Shown piece by piece: positions 1 through 9,547 of a DNA stretch of 64,000 bases (positions within the stretch are counted from its first letter, which is position 1; every line of letters starts with the position of its first letter). This DNA comes from Telluria antibiotica (GTDB taxonomy: Bacteria > Pseudomonadota > Gammaproteobacteria > Burkholderiales > Burkholderiaceae_D). The notes under the pieces are model-generated. The model saw only the letters and a program-made list of their open reading frames with translations. It was not told the DNA's origin and searched no databases. The translations under genes and the position numbers were made by a program. The DNA lies in the NCBI RefSeq assembly GCF_011682055.1, contig NZ_JAAQOM010000004.1, positions 258,653-322,652 of the forward strand, written 5' to 3'.

Positions 1-2
1 CG

Positions 3-2273
3 CTGGCCGAGGCGGAAGTGGAATACCAGGACAAGCGCGACCCGGCGATCGACGTCGGCTTCCCCTTCGCGGAAGGGGACAAGCTGGCGCAGGCGTTCGG
101 CCTGCCCGCGCTGCCGGCGGGCGACGGTTTCATCGTGATCTGGACGACGACCCCGTGGACGATCCCGTCGAACCAGGCGCTGAACGTGCATCCGGAAGTG
201 ACGTACGCGCTGGTGAAGGCCGATCGCAACGGCTCGCCGGTCATGCTGATCGTCGCGCAGGATCTCGTGGAGAGCGTCCTGCAGCGCTACAAGCTGGAAG
301 GCGAGATCGTCGCGACGACGACCGGCGAAAAACTGGGCGGCATCCGCTTCAAACACCCCCTGCACGCGGCCGATCCGTTCTATGACCGCACGTCGCCCGT
401 CTACCTGGCCGACTACGTGACGACCGACAGCGGCACGGGCGTCGTCCACTCGGCCCCCGCATACGGCCTGGACGACTTCCAGTCCTGCAAGGCGCACGGC
501 ATGAAGGACGACGAGATCCTGAAGCCCGTGATGGGCGACGGCCGCTTCGCGAGCACGTTGCCGCTGTTCGGCGGCATGACGATCTGGGAAGCATCCAAGC
601 CGATCTGCAATGCGCTCACGGAAGCAGGCGCCCTGTTCGAACTGAAGATGTTCGACCACAGCTACATGCACTGCTGGCGCCACAAGACGCCGATCGTCTA
701 CCGCGCGACGAGCCAGTGGTTCGCCGGCATGGACGTGAAGCCGAAAGACGGCGGCCCCACCCTGCGCGAATCCGCACTGGCCGGCATCGCCGACACGCAG
801 TTCTTCCCCGACTGGGGCCAGGCGCGCCTGCAGGGCATGATCGCCAATCGTCCGGACTGGACCCTGTCGCGCCAGCGCCAGTGGGGCGTCCCGATGGCCT
901 TCTTCCTGCACAAGGAAACGGGCGACCTGCATCCGCGTACGCCGGAGCTGCTGGAGCAGGTGGCCAAGCTGATCGAACAAGGCGGCATCGACGCGTGGCA
1001 CAAGCTCGACCCGCGCGACCTGCTGGGCGATGACGCGGCGATGTACGAAAAAAACCGCGACACGCTGGACGTGTGGTTCGACTCGGGCACGACGCACCAG
1101 ACCGTGCTGCGCGGCTCGCACGCGGCGCAATCGCACTTCCCCGCCGACCTGTACCTGGAAGGCTCGGACCAGCACCGCGGCTGGTTCCACTCGTCGCTCC
1201 TGACGTCGTCGATGCTGAACGGCCGCCCGCCGTACAAGGCGCTGCTGACGCACGGCTTCACGGTGGACGAGCATGGCCGCAAGATGTCGAAGTCGCTCGG
1301 CAACGTGCTGTCGCCGCAGAAGATCAGCGACACGCTGGGCGCCGACATCCTGCGCCTGTGGGTCGCGTCGACCGACTACACGGGCGAGCTGGCGCTGTCC
1401 GAGGAAATCCTGAAGCGCGTGACGGAAGCGTACCGCCGCATCCGCAACACGCTGCGCTTCCTGCTCGCGAACACGTCGGACTTCGATCCCGTCAAGAACG
1501 CCGTGGCCGTTGCCGAGATGCTCGAGATCGACCGCTACGCGCTGGCCGAGACGGCGCGCCTGCAGGATGACGTGGCGAAGCACTTCGAGCGCTACGAATT
1601 CCACCCGGTCGTCGCGCGCCTGCAGAACTTCTGCTCGGAAGACCTGGGCGGCTTCTACCTCGACATCCTGAAGGACCGCCTGTACACGACGGGCGTGGAC
1701 TCGTTCGCGCGCCGCTCGGCGCAGACGGCGCTGTGGCACATCGCGCACGCACTGCTGCGTATCATGGCGCCGATCCTGTCGTTCACGGCCGAGGAAGCAT
1801 GGGCCGTGTTCGCGGGCGATGCGGCCTACAAGGACAGCGACGAAACCATCTTCACGCAGACGCTGTGGACCTTCCCGCAGATCGGCGACGCCGCCGCGCT
1901 GCTCGACAAGTACGCGCTGCTGCGCGCCGTCCGCGCCGACGTCACCAAGCAGCTGGAAGAAGTGCGCGCGTCCGGCGCGATCGGCTCGTCGCTGCAGGCG
2001 GAGCTTGCGATCAAGGCCGCGGGCGACAAGTACGCGGCCCTCGCGAGCCTGGACGACGACCTGAAATTCGTGTTCATCACGTCGCAGGCCAAGGTCGAAC
2101 AAGTGCAGGACGCGGCCGCCGAAGCCGTCGCCGTGACGCCGTCCGACGCCGCCAAGTGCGAGCGCTGCTGGCACTACCGTCGCGACGTCGGCCACGACCA
2201 CGCGCACCCGGGCCTGTGCGGCCGCTGCACGAGCAACCTGTTCGGCAGCGGGGAAAGCCGCCGCTTCGCCTGA
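3..2273 (+). CDS. ileS: Isoleucine--tRNA ligase, 5' end outside the window
   Basis: Charges tRNA-Ile with isoleucine in the cytoplasm. The frame is open to the window edge, so about 756 C-terminal residues of a roughly 950-residue class Ia synthetase are visible and the HIGH-motif end is missing. The CP1 editing domain shows the [11 protein letters not shown] and [14 protein letters not shown] segments. The KMSKS catalytic loop is intact (nt 1281-1295). The C-terminal zinc finger has two CxxC pairs (CERC and CGRC, nt 2157-2232). lspA follows in the same direction, the classical ileS-lspA order, although a strong hairpin lies between them. Identification is certain. Confidence 0.98.
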   Translation: MAEAEVEYQDKRDPAIDVGFPFAEGDKLAQAFGLPALPAGDGFIVIWTTTPWTIPSNQALNVHPEVTYALVKADRNGSPVMLIVAQDLVESVLQRYKLEGEIVATTTGEKLGGIRFKHPLHAADPFYDRTSPVYLADYVTTDSGTGVVHSAPAYGLDDFQSCKAHGMKDDEILKPVMGDGRFASTLPLFGGMTIWEASKPICNALTEAGALFELKMFDHSYMHCWRHKTPIVYRATSQWFAGMDVKPKDGGPTLRESALAGIADTQFFPDWGQARLQGMIANRPDWTLSRQRQWGVPMAFFLHKETGDLHPRTPELLEQVAKLIEQGGIDAWHKLDPRDLLGDDAAMYEKNRDTLDVWFDSGTTHQTVLRGSHAAQSHFPADLYLEGSDQHRGWFHSSLLTSSMLNGRPPYKALLTHGFTVDEHGRKMSKSLGNVLSPQKISDTLGADILRLWVASTDYTGELALSEEILKRVTEAYRRIRNTLRFLLANTSDFDPVKNAVAVAEMLEIDRYALAETARLQDDVAKHFERYEFHPVVARLQNFCSEDLGGFYLDILKDRLYTTGVDSFARRSAQTALWHIAHALLRIMAPILSFTAEEAWAVFAGDAAYKDSDETIFTQTLWTFPQIGDAAALLDKYALLRAVRADVTKQLEEVRASGAIGSSLQAELAIKAAGDKYAALASLDDDLKFVFITSQAKVEQVQDAAAEAVAVTPSDAAKCERCWHYRRDVGHDHAHPGLCGRCTSNLFGSGESRRFA

Positions 2274-2281
2274 CCTACCGT

Positions 2282-2306
2282 CCCCGGGCCCTGTGCCCGG
2301 GGTTTT
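2282..2306 (+). terminator. Terminator-like hairpin between ileS and lspA
   Basis: A perfect 7-bp GC stem (CCCCGGG / CCCGGGG, loop CCCTGTG) is followed by TTTT. It looks like an intrinsic terminator or attenuator only 8 nt after the ileS stop, so lspA may be partly uncoupled from ileS. The position is seen; the function is inferred. Confidence 0.6.
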
Positions 2307-2324
2307 CACTTCACGACCATCGAC

Positions 2325-2846
2325 ATGGCCAGCAAAAAAAAACCGACATTCTCCGCCGTCTCGTCGCGCTCTGGCGGCAGCCTCGCCCCGTGGCTCGGCA
2401 TCGCCTTCATCGTCATCCTGCTCGACCAGATCAGCAAGATTACCATCACGCGCACCTTCTCGCTCGGCGAGGAAAAGCCCATCACCGGGTTCTTCAACCT
2501 CGTGCTCGCGTATAACAGGGGCGCGGCATTCAACTTCCTGTCGGACCAGAGCGGCTGGCAGCGCTACCTGTTCGCCGGCATCGCCATCGCCGCGGTCTGC
2601 TTCATCGTGTACCTGCTGCGCAAGCACGCGGGCCAGCGCACGTTCTGCTGGGCCCTCGCGCTGATCATGGGCGGCGCCCTGGGCAACCTCATCGACCGCA
2701 TCGCGCACGGCCACGTGATCGACTTCCTCGATTTCTACTGGCGCGGCCTGGAGCACTTCCCGGCCTTCAATATCGCCGATACGGCCATCTCCATCGGCGC
2801 GTTCCTGTTCATCGTCGATGAACTGCGGCGCGTGAACAAGCATTGA
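2325..2846 (+). CDS. lspA: Lipoprotein signal peptidase (signal peptidase II)
   Basis: Inner-membrane aspartyl protease that removes signal peptides from prolipoproteins at the lipobox cysteine. The protein has 173 residues with four hydrophobic segments. Conserved blocks are [16 protein letters not shown] (about 57-72), [15 protein letters not shown] (120-134) and FNIADTAI (148-155). D124 and D152 are the probable catalytic pair. The ATG at 2325 begins a typical Lys-rich cytoplasmic N-terminus. It sits between ileS and coaBC on the same strand, as in many Burkholderiales. Confidence 0.97.
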   Translation: MASKKKPTFSAVSSRSGGSLAPWLGIAFIVILLDQISKITITRTFSLGEEKPITGFFNLVLAYNRGAAFNFLSDQSGWQRYLFAGIAIAAVCFIVYLLRKHAGQRTFCWALALIMGGALGNLIDRIAHGHVIDFLDFYWRGLEHFPAFNIADTAISIGAFLFIVDELRRVNKH

Positions 2847-2877
2847 ACGCAGCATTGAACTCAGCTTGGAGGATGTC

Positions 2878-4104
2878 ATGAGCATGGACTTGAAGGGCAA
2901 GAAGATCGTCCTCGGCCTGTCCGGCGGCGTGGCCTGCTACAAGGCCGCGGAACTGTGCCGCGCCCTGACGAAGGAAGGTGCGCACGTGCAGGTCGTGATG
3001 ACGGAAGCGGCCACGCATTTCATCGGCACCGTGACGATGCAGGCGCTGTCCGGCCGCAGCGTCTACACGGACCAGTGGGATGGCCGCGTCCCCAACAACA
3101 TGGCGCACATCGACCTCACGCGCGACGCCGACGCCATCCTCGTCGCGCCCTGCTCCGCCGACTTCCTGTTCAAGCTCGCGCACGGCGCCACGGACGACCT
3201 GCTGTCCACGCTGTGCCTCGCGCGCCCGCACACGGTACCGCTGCTCGTCGCGCCCGCGATGAACGTCGAGATGTGGGAAAAAGCGCCCACGCAGCGCAAC
3301 GTCGCGCAGCTGCGCGAGGACGGCGTCTGCATCCTCGGCCCCGCCGCCGGTTCGCAGGCCTGCGGCGAAACGGGCATGGGCCGCATGCTGGAGCCGGACG
3401 AACTGCTCGATGAACTCGTGGCGTCGTTCCAGCCGAAGCTCCTGGCCGGCAAGCGCGTGCTGATCACCGCGGGCCCCACGTACGAAGCGATCGACCCCGT
3501 GCGCGGCATCACCAATCTCTCGTCCGGCAAGATGGGTTATGCGATCGCGCGCGCCGCGCGCGAGGCCGGCGCCGAGGTCACGCTCGTCTCCGGTCCCACG
3601 GCGCTGCCCACGCCGCATGGCGTGCGCCGCATCGACGTGCAGAGCGCGCGCCAGATGCTGGACGCCGTCATGCAGGCCGTCGGCGGCCAGCACGTGTTCG
3701 TGGGCGTGGCGGCCGTCGCCGACTGGCGCGTCGACAACGCCAGCGACCGGAAGATCAAGAAGGACGGCAGCGGCGACGCCCCGCAGCTGCAGTTCGCGGA
3801 AAACCCGGACATCCTCGCGAGCGTGGCCGCCACGACGTCGCTGAACGGCTGGCCGTATTGCGTCGGCTTCGCGGCGGAATCGGAGAACCTGATCGAATAC
3901 GGCGCCGTCAAGCGCGAGAAAAAAGGCATTCCTCTGCTCGTGGGCAATATCGGTCCGCAGACGTTCGGGCAGGATGAGAATGCGATCGTGCTGTTCGACG
4001 AAAGCGGCCACACCGTACTTCCGCGCGCGACCAAGCTGGAACTGGCGCGCCAGCTCGTATCCGAAATCGCCAAGCGCCTCGAACGCCGTTCGCTGCTGGC
4101 CTGA
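2878..4104 (+). CDS. coaBC: Bifunctional phosphopantothenoylcysteine decarboxylase / phosphopantothenate--cysteine ligase
   Basis: Performs two successive steps of coenzyme A synthesis: ligation of cysteine to 4'-phosphopantothenate and decarboxylation to 4'-phosphopantetheine. With the ATG at 2878 it has 408 residues; a TTG 12 nt upstream is in frame, but GGAGG at 2868-2872 lies 5 nt before the ATG and decides the start. The N-terminal half is the FMN-binding CoaC domain ([19 protein letters not shown] with the active-site His, [22 protein letters not shown]). The C-terminal half is CoaB ([20 protein letters not shown]). dut follows 40 bp later. Confidence 0.97.
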   Translation: MSMDLKGKKIVLGLSGGVACYKAAELCRALTKEGAHVQVVMTEAATHFIGTVTMQALSGRSVYTDQWDGRVPNNMAHIDLTRDADAILVAPCSADFLFKLAHGATDDLLSTLCLARPHTVPLLVAPAMNVEMWEKAPTQRNVAQLREDGVCILGPAAGSQACGETGMGRMLEPDELLDELVASFQPKLLAGKRVLITAGPTYEAIDPVRGITNLSSGKMGYAIARAAREAGAEVTLVSGPTALPTPHGVRRIDVQSARQMLDAVMQAVGGQHVFVGVAAVADWRVDNASDRKIKKDGSGDAPQLQFAENPDILASVAATTSLNGWPYCVGFAAESENLIEYGAVKREKKGIPLLVGNIGPQTFGQDENAIVLFDESGHTVLPRATKLELARQLVSEIAKRLERRSLLA

Positions 4105-4144
4105 ACCATCCCGCATCACAAGCAAAAACGACTACCCAAGCTTC

Positions 4145-4594
4145 ATGAAGAACATCGACCTGAAAATCCTCGACCCGCGCATGAAGGACTTCCTGCCGGC
4201 CTACGCCACCGCCGGCAGCGCGGGCCTCGACCTGCGCGCCTGCATCGAGGCGCCCATGACCATCGAACCCGGCCAGACCGTCCTCGTGCCGACCGGCCTC
4301 GCCATCCACATCGGCGATCCGGGCTATGCCGCGATGATCCTGCCCCGGAGTGGACTCGGCCATAAGAACGGCATCGTTCTGGGTAATCTGGTAGGCTTGA
4401 TCGACTCCGATTACCAGGGCCAGTTGATGGTCTCGACCTGGAATCGCGGCCAATCGACGTTCACGTTGCAGCCGATGGACCGCCTGGCGCAGCTGATCGT
4501 GGTGCCTGTCCTGCAGGTAGGCTTCAACGTCGTGGAGGATTTCGCAACGAGCGACCGGGGTGACGGAGGTTTCGGCTCCACCGGCAAACACTAG
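4145..4594 (+). CDS. dut: Deoxyuridine 5'-triphosphate nucleotidohydrolase (dUTPase)
   Basis: Hydrolyses dUTP to dUMP and pyrophosphate, keeping uracil out of DNA and supplying thymidylate synthesis. The protein has 149 residues, the normal size of the trimeric enzyme. All five family motifs are present in order: [34 protein letters not shown] and the C-terminal P-loop-like [10 protein letters not shown] chose the ATG at 4145 because the longer upstream frame only overlaps coaBC. The coaBC-dut neighbourhood is common in proteobacteria. Confidence 0.97.
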   Translation: MKNIDLKILDPRMKDFLPAYATAGSAGLDLRACIEAPMTIEPGQTVLVPTGLAIHIGDPGYAAMILPRSGLGHKNGIVLGNLVGLIDSDYQGQLMVSTWNRGQSTFTLQPMDRLAQLIVVPVLQVGFNVVEDFATSDRGDGGFGSTGKH

Positions 4595-4606
4595 AATGAG
4601 GAGCAC

Positions 4607-5695
4607 ATGACCGGCATTCATCGTCAGCGCCCCGCGGGCTTCAAGACGTCCGCGCTGGGCATCACCGCAGCCCTGCTGCTGTCGGCCTGCGCCACGCAGG
4701 CCCCGCGCCAGCCGTCCACCGCGCCGCGCATCATCGAACGCAACGCGGAAGCGCCGTCCCTGACGCCGCACATGGCCGCCGCGGCCGACACCCTGACGAA
4801 GATGGCGGGCCTGCAGGACCGGTTGTACAAGGTGGCCGCCCCGCTGCTGATCCAGAATGCCGAATTGTGCAAGGGCCAGGCCCGCAACCTGCTGGGCTTC
4901 ACGGCGAAGAACCGCTGGTCCTATCCGGGCGAATACAACGAAGCCGCCCACGTCGCCTTCGGCATGGACGAACGCCTGCAGGTGACGGGCGTGCTGGCCG
5001 GCAGCGGCGCCGCGCGCGCGGGCCTGCAGACGGGCGACATCCTCCTCACCGCCGGCGGCAAGCCGCTGCCGACGGGCGAACATGCGCTGTCCGAGGCGGG
5101 CGCCGTGTTCAGCAGGGTCAAGGCGAGCCTGCCGATGACGGTCGAACGCCGCCGCAGCGAGCGCGAGCTGACGATCCCCGTCACGCGCGCGTGCGCGTTC
5201 GCGATCGAGCTGGGTAACTCGGACAACGTCAACGCCTATGCGGACGGTTCGCGCGTGCTCGTCACGCGCGGCATGATCAACTTCACGCGCGACGACGACG
5301 AACTGGCGTTCGTGCTGGCCAAGACGATGGCCCACAACATGCTGGGCCACGCGGCCGCGCAGCACAACAGCGCGACGATCGGCACCATCATCGACAACCT
5401 CAAGAGCATCACGCCGGACACGTCGCTGCTGATCGGCAGTGGCGGCATCAAGGCGATGCCGGCGGAAGCCGACGCCGCCGCCGACCGCCTCGGCATCTAC
5501 CTGGCCGCACGCGCCGGCTACGACGTCAAGGACGCGCCCGCGTTCTGGACGCGCCTGGCCGAGACGTATCCGCCCAGCGTGTTGAACGGCTACAGCGCCA
5601 ATCATCCGGCGCTGCCGCAGCGCTTGACGGCCGTCGAGAAGGCGATCGCGGAGGTCAAGGCGAAGCGGTCTGCAAAGAAGCCGCTGGTGCCGTGA
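4607..5695 (+). CDS. Predicted lipoprotein with PDZ domain and degenerate M48-peptidase-like domain
   Basis: The protein has 362 residues. A signal peptide ends in a lipobox (LSAC, Cys at about residue 28), which predicts a membrane-anchored lipoprotein. A PDZ-like segment (VLAGSGAARAGLQTGDILLTAGGKPL) lies in the middle. The C-terminal half resembles periplasmic M48 metallopeptidases, but where the zinc motif HExxH should be the sequence reads K239-T-M-A-H243, followed by NMLGH. The first His and the catalytic Glu are therefore missing, although the downstream EADAAADRLG block is kept. AGGAG lies 5 nt before the ATG. It is probably a non-catalytic envelope protein. The fold assignment is good; the function is not known. 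Confidence 0.75.
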   Translation: MTGIHRQRPAGFKTSALGITAALLLSACATQAPRQPSTAPRIIERNAEAPSLTPHMAAAADTLTKMAGLQDRLYKVAAPLLIQNAELCKGQARNLLGFTAKNRWSYPGEYNEAAHVAFGMDERLQVTGVLAGSGAARAGLQTGDILLTAGGKPLPTGEHALSEAGAVFSRVKASLPMTVERRRSERELTIPVTRACAFAIELGNSDNVNAYADGSRVLVTRGMINFTRDDDELAFVLAKTMAHNMLGHAAAQHNSATIGTIIDNLKSITPDTSLLIGSGGIKAMPAEADAAADRLGIYLAARAGYDVKDAPAFWTRLAETYPPSVLNGYSANHPALPQRLTAVEKAIAEVKAKRSAKKPLVP

Positions 5696-5721
5696 GCATC
5701 GACGAACCGACGTAATCGACA

Positions 5722-5741
5722 GGGGCCGCGTTTGCGGCCCC
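5722..5741 (+). terminator. Hairpin after the PDZ/M48-like lipoprotein gene
   Basis: A perfect 8-bp stem (GGGGCCGC / GCGGCCCC, loop GTTT) lies 26 bp after the stop. There is no long T-run, so termination efficiency is uncertain. Confidence 0.5.
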
Positions 5742-5750
5742 ATTCAATTC

Positions 5751-5837
5751 CGCGTGGGCTCGTTTCATTTGAGGCACCCCGGCCTCAAATGCCCACCCTA
5801 CCACGCTGACGTAGGGTGGGCACCCTGTGCCCACGCG
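5751..5837. repeat. Dispersed palindromic (REP-like) repeat, inverted pair
   Basis: Two units face each other. A left unit begins CGCGTGGGC and ends GCCCACCCTAC, and is interrupted by an extra 8-bp palindrome (TTTGAGGC / GCCTCAAA). After a 9-bp spacer comes a right unit, GTAGGGTGGGC...GCCCACGCG, at 5811-5837. Other copies lie near 13.05, 17.9 and 24.0 kb. The intergenic space 5696-6003 holds only this element and the hairpin before it. Transcript processing or termination is a plausible role but is not shown. Confidence 0.8.
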
Positions 5838-6003
5838 TTCATCACCGCAAATTTGACCGCCTCCGGCAACGTTCCCGGCCTTTTTGTATCATTACCAATT
5901 CCCCACCCCCGCCGCGCAATTCGAGCGCAAGAAACGGGAAGGCGGGGCAAGCCGCGCGCCCTATCATCCGGCGCCGGTCAAACCTGATACCCACCCAGGA
6001 ACC

Positions 6004-6900
6004 ATGAACACTGCCAACCTGCTGCGCCTCATCGTGCTCGCCGCCATCTGGGGCGGCTCCTTCCTCTTCATGCGCATCAGCGCGCCCACGCTAGGCCCCG
6101 CCGTGCTGATCGAATTCCGCGTGCTGTTCGCCGCGCTGTTCCTGGCCGGTGTCGGCGTCGTCCTCAAGAAGCGCCTCGACCTGCGCGCCCACTGGAAGCA
6201 TTACTTCATCCTCGGCTTCTTCAATTCCGCGTTTCCGTTCCTGCTGTTCGCATTCGCCGCGCGCACGTTGCCCGCATCCGTGCTGGCCGTGCTGAACGCC
6301 ACCGCGCCGATGTGGGGCGCGCTGCTCGGCGCCATGTGGAACCGCCAGCGGATCGGCGCGCGTACGGCGCTGGGCCTCGTGCTGGGCACCGTGGGCGTCG
6401 CGCTGCTCGTCGGCTTCGACCACGCGACCACCCGTCCGGGCGCCGGCATCGCCGTCGCCGCCGCGCTGGTGGCGGCGCTGAGCTACAGCGTCGCGAGCCA
6501 GTATGCGCGCACGGCCACGAGCGTCGAGCCGTTCGCCAATGCGCACGGCACCATGTGGACGTCCGCGCTGATGGTGCTGCCCGCCCTGCCCCTGTTCCCG
6601 CCCGCGGGCGCGCCGACGGCCGGCATCGTCGGCGCCGTCGTCGCGCTGGGCGTGCTGTGCAGCGGCATCGCGTACATCCTGTACTTCAAGCTGATCGAGG
6701 AAGTCGGCACGACGTCTGCCCTCACCGTCACGTTCCTGAGCCCCGTCTTCGGCATCCTGTGGGGCCGCCTGTTCCTGGGCGAGGCGATCGGCTGGTACAC
6801 GGTCGTGGGGTCCGCGGTCGTGCTGGTGGGCACCGCATTCGTGACGGGCTTCGTGCCCCGCTTCGGCCGCGCCGCGGCGCTGACGGCGTCCGGCAAATGA
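6004..6900 (+). CDS. DMT-superfamily (EamA) transporter
   Basis: Inner-membrane carrier of the drug/metabolite transporter superfamily; the substrate cannot be predicted. With the ATG at 6004 it has 298 residues and about ten hydrophobic segments arranged as two EamA repeats. The first repeat begins with the typical IWGGSFLFMRISAP, and the second ends with FLSPVFGILWGRLFLGEAIGW. Earlier in-frame starts run through the upstream repeat region and are not credible. The stop overlaps the ATG of the glycosylase gene by 4 bp, so the two are probably cotranscribed. Confidence 0.9.
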   Translation: MNTANLLRLIVLAAIWGGSFLFMRISAPTLGPAVLIEFRVLFAALFLAGVGVVLKKRLDLRAHWKHYFILGFFNSAFPFLLFAFAARTLPASVLAVLNATAPMWGALLGAMWNRQRIGARTALGLVLGTVGVALLVGFDHATTRPGAGIAVAAALVAALSYSVASQYARTATSVEPFANAHGTMWTSALMVLPALPLFPPAGAPTAGIVGAVVALGVLCSGIAYILYFKLIEEVGTTSALTVTFLSPVFGILWGRLFLGEAIGWYTVVGSAVVLVGTAFVTGFVPRFGRAAALTASGK

Positions 6901-7796
6901 GCGAGCACCATCACACGATCGCGCTGCCGGCCGGCTACCGCCACGCGGACGCCTTCACGTTCCACGGCCGCGATGCCGATGCGCTGGCCGAACGGGTCGA
7001 GCCGGAAGCCGGCCGCTCCCACGGCGGCCGCATACGCAAGGGCGTGCTGCTGGGCGGCGTGCCCGTCATGCTCGACATCACGCTGCACGCGGACCGCGCC
7101 GAGTGCAGCGTCGCCAGCGATGGCGCGGCGCCCGGCGATGTCGTGCACGACGCCCTCGTGAACATGCTGGGCATGCGCATCGATCCCGCACCGTTCGAGG
7201 ACGCCGTGCGCGACGACCCGCTGCTCGGCCCCGTCGTCGCGCGCCAGCCGGGCCTGCGCGTCATCCAGTCCGCCACCGTGTTCGAAGCGCTGACGTGGGC
7301 CATCATCGGCCAGCAGATCAACCTGTCGTTCGCGATTGCGCTGCGCCGCACGTTCATCGGCCTGGCCGGACGTGCCCATTCGAGCGGCCTGTGGTGTTAT
7401 CCGGAAGCGGCGGACGTGGCCCGTCTCGACCTCGAGCAACTGACGAGTCGCAAGTTCTCCGGTGCGAAAGCGGAAACCCTGCTGCGCTTCGCGCGCCTCG
7501 TCGCGGATGGCGCGCTGTCGCTGGATCGCGCGGACGACCCGGCCGCCGTCGGCGAGCGCCTGCTCGCGGTCAAGGGCATCGGCCCGTGGACCGTCAACTA
7601 CGCGCTGCTGCGCGGCTGGGGCTATGCGGATTGCTCGCTGCACGGCGACGTGGCCGTGCGCAATGCCATCGGCCGCCTGCGCGGCACGGAACGTCCCGGC
7701 CTGCGCGAAGCGGAAACGTTCCTGGAAGCGTATCGTCCGCACCGCACGATGGCCGCCGCCTACCTGTGGGCCAGCCTGAGCCAGGACGCCGGCTGA
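6897..7796 (+). CDS. DNA-3-methyladenine glycosylase II (AlkA-type)
   Basis: Base-excision-repair glycosylase of the helix-hairpin-helix-GPD superfamily that removes alkylated purines. The protein has 299 residues. The N-terminal part resembles the AlkA N-terminal domain. The catalytic domain starts near VFEALTWAIIGQQINL and carries the HhH hairpin LLAVKGIGPWTVNYALLRGWG, followed by the catalytic Asp (D251 in LHGDVAVRNAIG). The start ATG overlaps the stop of the EamA gene (ATGA), which fixes it. The His-rich N-terminus (SEHHHT) is unremarkable. Confidence 0.9.
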   Translation: MSEHHHTIALPAGYRHADAFTFHGRDADALAERVEPEAGRSHGGRIRKGVLLGGVPVMLDITLHADRAECSVASDGAAPGDVVHDALVNMLGMRIDPAPFEDAVRDDPLLGPVVARQPGLRVIQSATVFEALTWAIIGQQINLSFAIALRRTFIGLAGRAHSSGLWCYPEAADVARLDLEQLTSRKFSGAKAETLLRFARLVADGALSLDRADDPAAVGERLLAVKGIGPWTVNYALLRGWGYADCSLHGDVAVRNAIGRLRGTERPGLREAETFLEAYRPHRTMAAAYLWASLSQDAG

Positions 7797-7907
7797 CGCC
7801 AGCCAAACGGGCCGACGCCGGAATTTACGCGGCCACAAGGCTTACCCGCCACGCTTGTCCAGACTGCTGCTAGACGCCACTCAGGCGGACTCGAGCAGAG
7901 GTAAATC

Positions 7908-8990
7908 ATGACAGCGACAACATGCATGGCGGCGGTGCTGGTAATGCAGGCCGCGTTGGCCCACGCAGGCGTGGGGGCTGCGGCGGGCGATCCTGCGGCA
8001 GGCGATCCTGCGGCAGGCGATCCTGCGGCAAGCGACCCCGTGGCAGGCGACCCCGACGACCGCGGCGCGTATCTCTCGACCGCGTTCGGCAACGGCCGCA
8101 TCCACGGCGGCAACGCGAGCGGCGACCGCTGGATGCGGGGCCGCACGTTCGAAGTCCGTGCCGGACGCCAGCAGCACGACGTATGGGGGCTCGCCCTGCC
8201 TCCCGGCTGGACCATGCGTGTCGACTTCGTCCACTACAACGAAGGCCATCCGGACAACAACCACCGCGACGGCTTCGCGCTGCAATGGCTGGCCGTGCGC
8301 CGCCTGGCGCCCGCGTGGACGGGCGAACTGGGCGCCGGCCCTTACCTCAGCATGAACACGACCAAGATAGCCGGCGAACAGATCGACGACGCCCGCCTCG
8401 GCGCGCTCGTCAGCGTCGCGCTGCGCGTGGCCGTGCCCGGACCGTCCGGCACGCACCTGCGCCTCGGCTTCAACCACGTGGCCATGCATACCGTGCACCG
8501 GTCGGACGCGCTCGTGTTCGGCATCGGCCGCCAATTCGGCGCGGCCGAGCCGGCGCCCGCCGTCGTGCCGGACGGCCGGCCGTGGCTCGGCGCCACGCTC
8601 GGCACGTCGATCACGAACATGGCGGGCACCCACGGCGCCCATGCGGCCGTGCTCGAGGCCAGGCAGTATGCGGGGCGCTGGGGTATCGGCTACAAATTCC
8701 TGTTCGAAGGCGACGACGGTGCGCGCGTGGACCGGCGCGGGCTCGCGGGCCAGCTGTGGTACGTGCAGCCCGTCACGCCGCGCTTCTCGATGAGCGCCGG
8801 CCTCGGCCCCTATTTCGCCGCAAACCGGCGCGACGGCAATCGCACGGCCACGAATCTCCTCGTCACGTTCCAGGCCGAACACGCGCTGTCCGCGCACACA
8901 CGAGTCGTCGTGAACTTCAACCGCATCAAGACGTTCCGCAAGACGAACGACCGCGACCTGTTCCAGGTGGGCCTGCTGCGCCGTTTCTAG
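7908..8990 (+). CDS. Predicted outer-membrane beta-barrel protein with internal duplication
   Basis: The protein has 360 residues with a cleavable signal peptide (ALAHA), then a low-complexity AAGDP linker and two similar halves of about 150 residues. Matching blocks are ELGAGPYLSMN versus SAGLGPYFAAN, and FNHVAMHTVHRSDALVFGIGRQF versus FNRIKTFRKTNDRDLFQVGLLRRF. Each half looks like a small barrel of the PagL (lipid A deacylase)/acyloxyacyl-hydrolase-like type, and the protein ends in Phe as outer-membrane barrels do. AGAGG precedes the ATG. The 3' end overlaps the stop of the convergent downstream gene by 4 bp. The family assignment is tentative and no substrate can be named. Confidence 0.65.
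   Translation: MTATTCMAAVLVMQAALAHAGVGAAAGDPAAGDPAAGDPAASDPVAGDPDDRGAYLSTAFGNGRIHGGNASGDRWMRGRTFEVRAGRQQHDVWGLALPPGWTMRVDFVHYNEGHPDNNHRDGFALQWLAVRRLAPAWTGELGAGPYLSMNTTKIAGEQIDDARLGALVSVALRVAVPGPSGTHLRLGFNHVAMHTVHRSDALVFGIGRQFGAAEPAPAVVPDGRPWLGATLGTSITNMAGTHGAHAAVLEARQYAGRWGIGYKFLFEGDDGARVDRRGLAGQLWYVQPVTPRFSMSAGLGPYFAANRRDGNRTATNLLVTFQAEHALSAHTRVVVNFNRIKTFRKTNDRDLFQVGLLRRF
7980..8054 (+). repeat. Five 15-bp tandem repeats inside the barrel gene
   Basis: Units of the type GCGGCAGGCGATCCT encode AAGDP, AAGDP, AAGDP, AASDP and VAGDP directly after the signal peptide. Units 2 and 3 are identical and the last two have diverged. Because each unit is 15 bp, copy-number changes stay in frame and only alter linker length. 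Confidence 0.9.
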
Positions 8991-9409
8991 ACGAACGCGT
9001 CCCAGCCGGGCAGCCCGTCGAACTGCTGGGCACCTTCGCCGGAAAAGCGGATCAGCTCGTGCAGCGGCACCATGGCCAGGTTGTCGCGCCCGTAGTGCCC
9101 GCCCAGCGCGCTCGGGATCCGCAGGCAGTACTTGCGCCCGGCCGTCAGCGGGCCCAGCGCCGTCTCGGCCAGGCGCACCTGGTCGGGCATGTACCAGCCG
9201 TCGAGGAATTCCTGGTTGTACGACAGGGCGTCGAGGGCTGCCCTGTCTTCCGCGACGGGCTCGCACCGGAGGTCTTGCGGCGACAGGCGCCAGTACATGC
9301 CGTCGTCGTCGCGCACGATCAGGTTGCCGAAGGCGTTCTCGCCCAATACCTCGACGGCATGGAGACCGGTCCAGCCCCATGCATCATTGATCTCGTCCAC
9401 GGTAATCAT
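8987..9409 (-). CDS. T6SS immunity-like Tdi1 domain (DUF1851) protein
   Basis: The protein has 140 residues. The family, typified by the immunity protein of a type VI secretion DNase effector, is recognised from GENAFGNLIVRDDDGMYWRLSPQDL, the central FLDGWYMPDQ region, and the GYGRDNLAMVPLHELIRFSG-like C-terminus. AAGGAG lies 6 nt before the ATG at 9409, which I prefer to the ATG 24 nt further upstream. No T6SS effector or structural gene is nearby, so an orphan immunity gene or a housekeeping paralogue are equally possible. It is convergent with the barrel gene. Confidence 0.65.
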   Translation of the reverse strand: MITVDEINDAWGWTGLHAVEVLGENAFGNLIVRDDDGMYWRLSPQDLRCEPVAEDRAALDALSYNQEFLDGWYMPDQVRLAETALGPLTAGRKYCLRIPSALGGHYGRDNLAMVPLHELIRFSGEGAQQFDGLPGWDAFV

Positions 9410-9505
9410 CCGTTCGCTCCTTTTTCGATGCACACGGAGACTTCGACCGAGCCGGACGGCGCGCGTTGCGGGGATGGCGGGAAGGCTTGACCGGGGTCGA
9501 AAACG

Positions 9506-9541
9506 AAAAAGCCGCTGATCCTGAACAGGGTCAACGGCTTT
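9506..9541 (-). terminator. Intrinsic terminator of the initiator tRNA gene
   Basis: Read on the minus strand, an AAAGCCG...CGGCTTT stem with an interrupted inner stem is followed by a T-run. It starts 7 bp beyond the tRNA CCA end. Confidence 0.8.
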
Positions 9542-9547
9542 GGAATC

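Noticed and set aside
2866..2877. TTG start four codons upstream in coaBC
   Set aside because: The GGAGG ribosome-binding site overlaps this extension and is placed correctly for the ATG at 2878.
3908..5743. 611-codon minus-strand open frame
   Set aside because: Antisense of coaBC, dut and the M48-like gene, all of which have strong family matches.
7980..8054. Possible CRISPR or minisatellite array
   Set aside because: The 15-bp units are contiguous, in frame and coding; there are no spacers.
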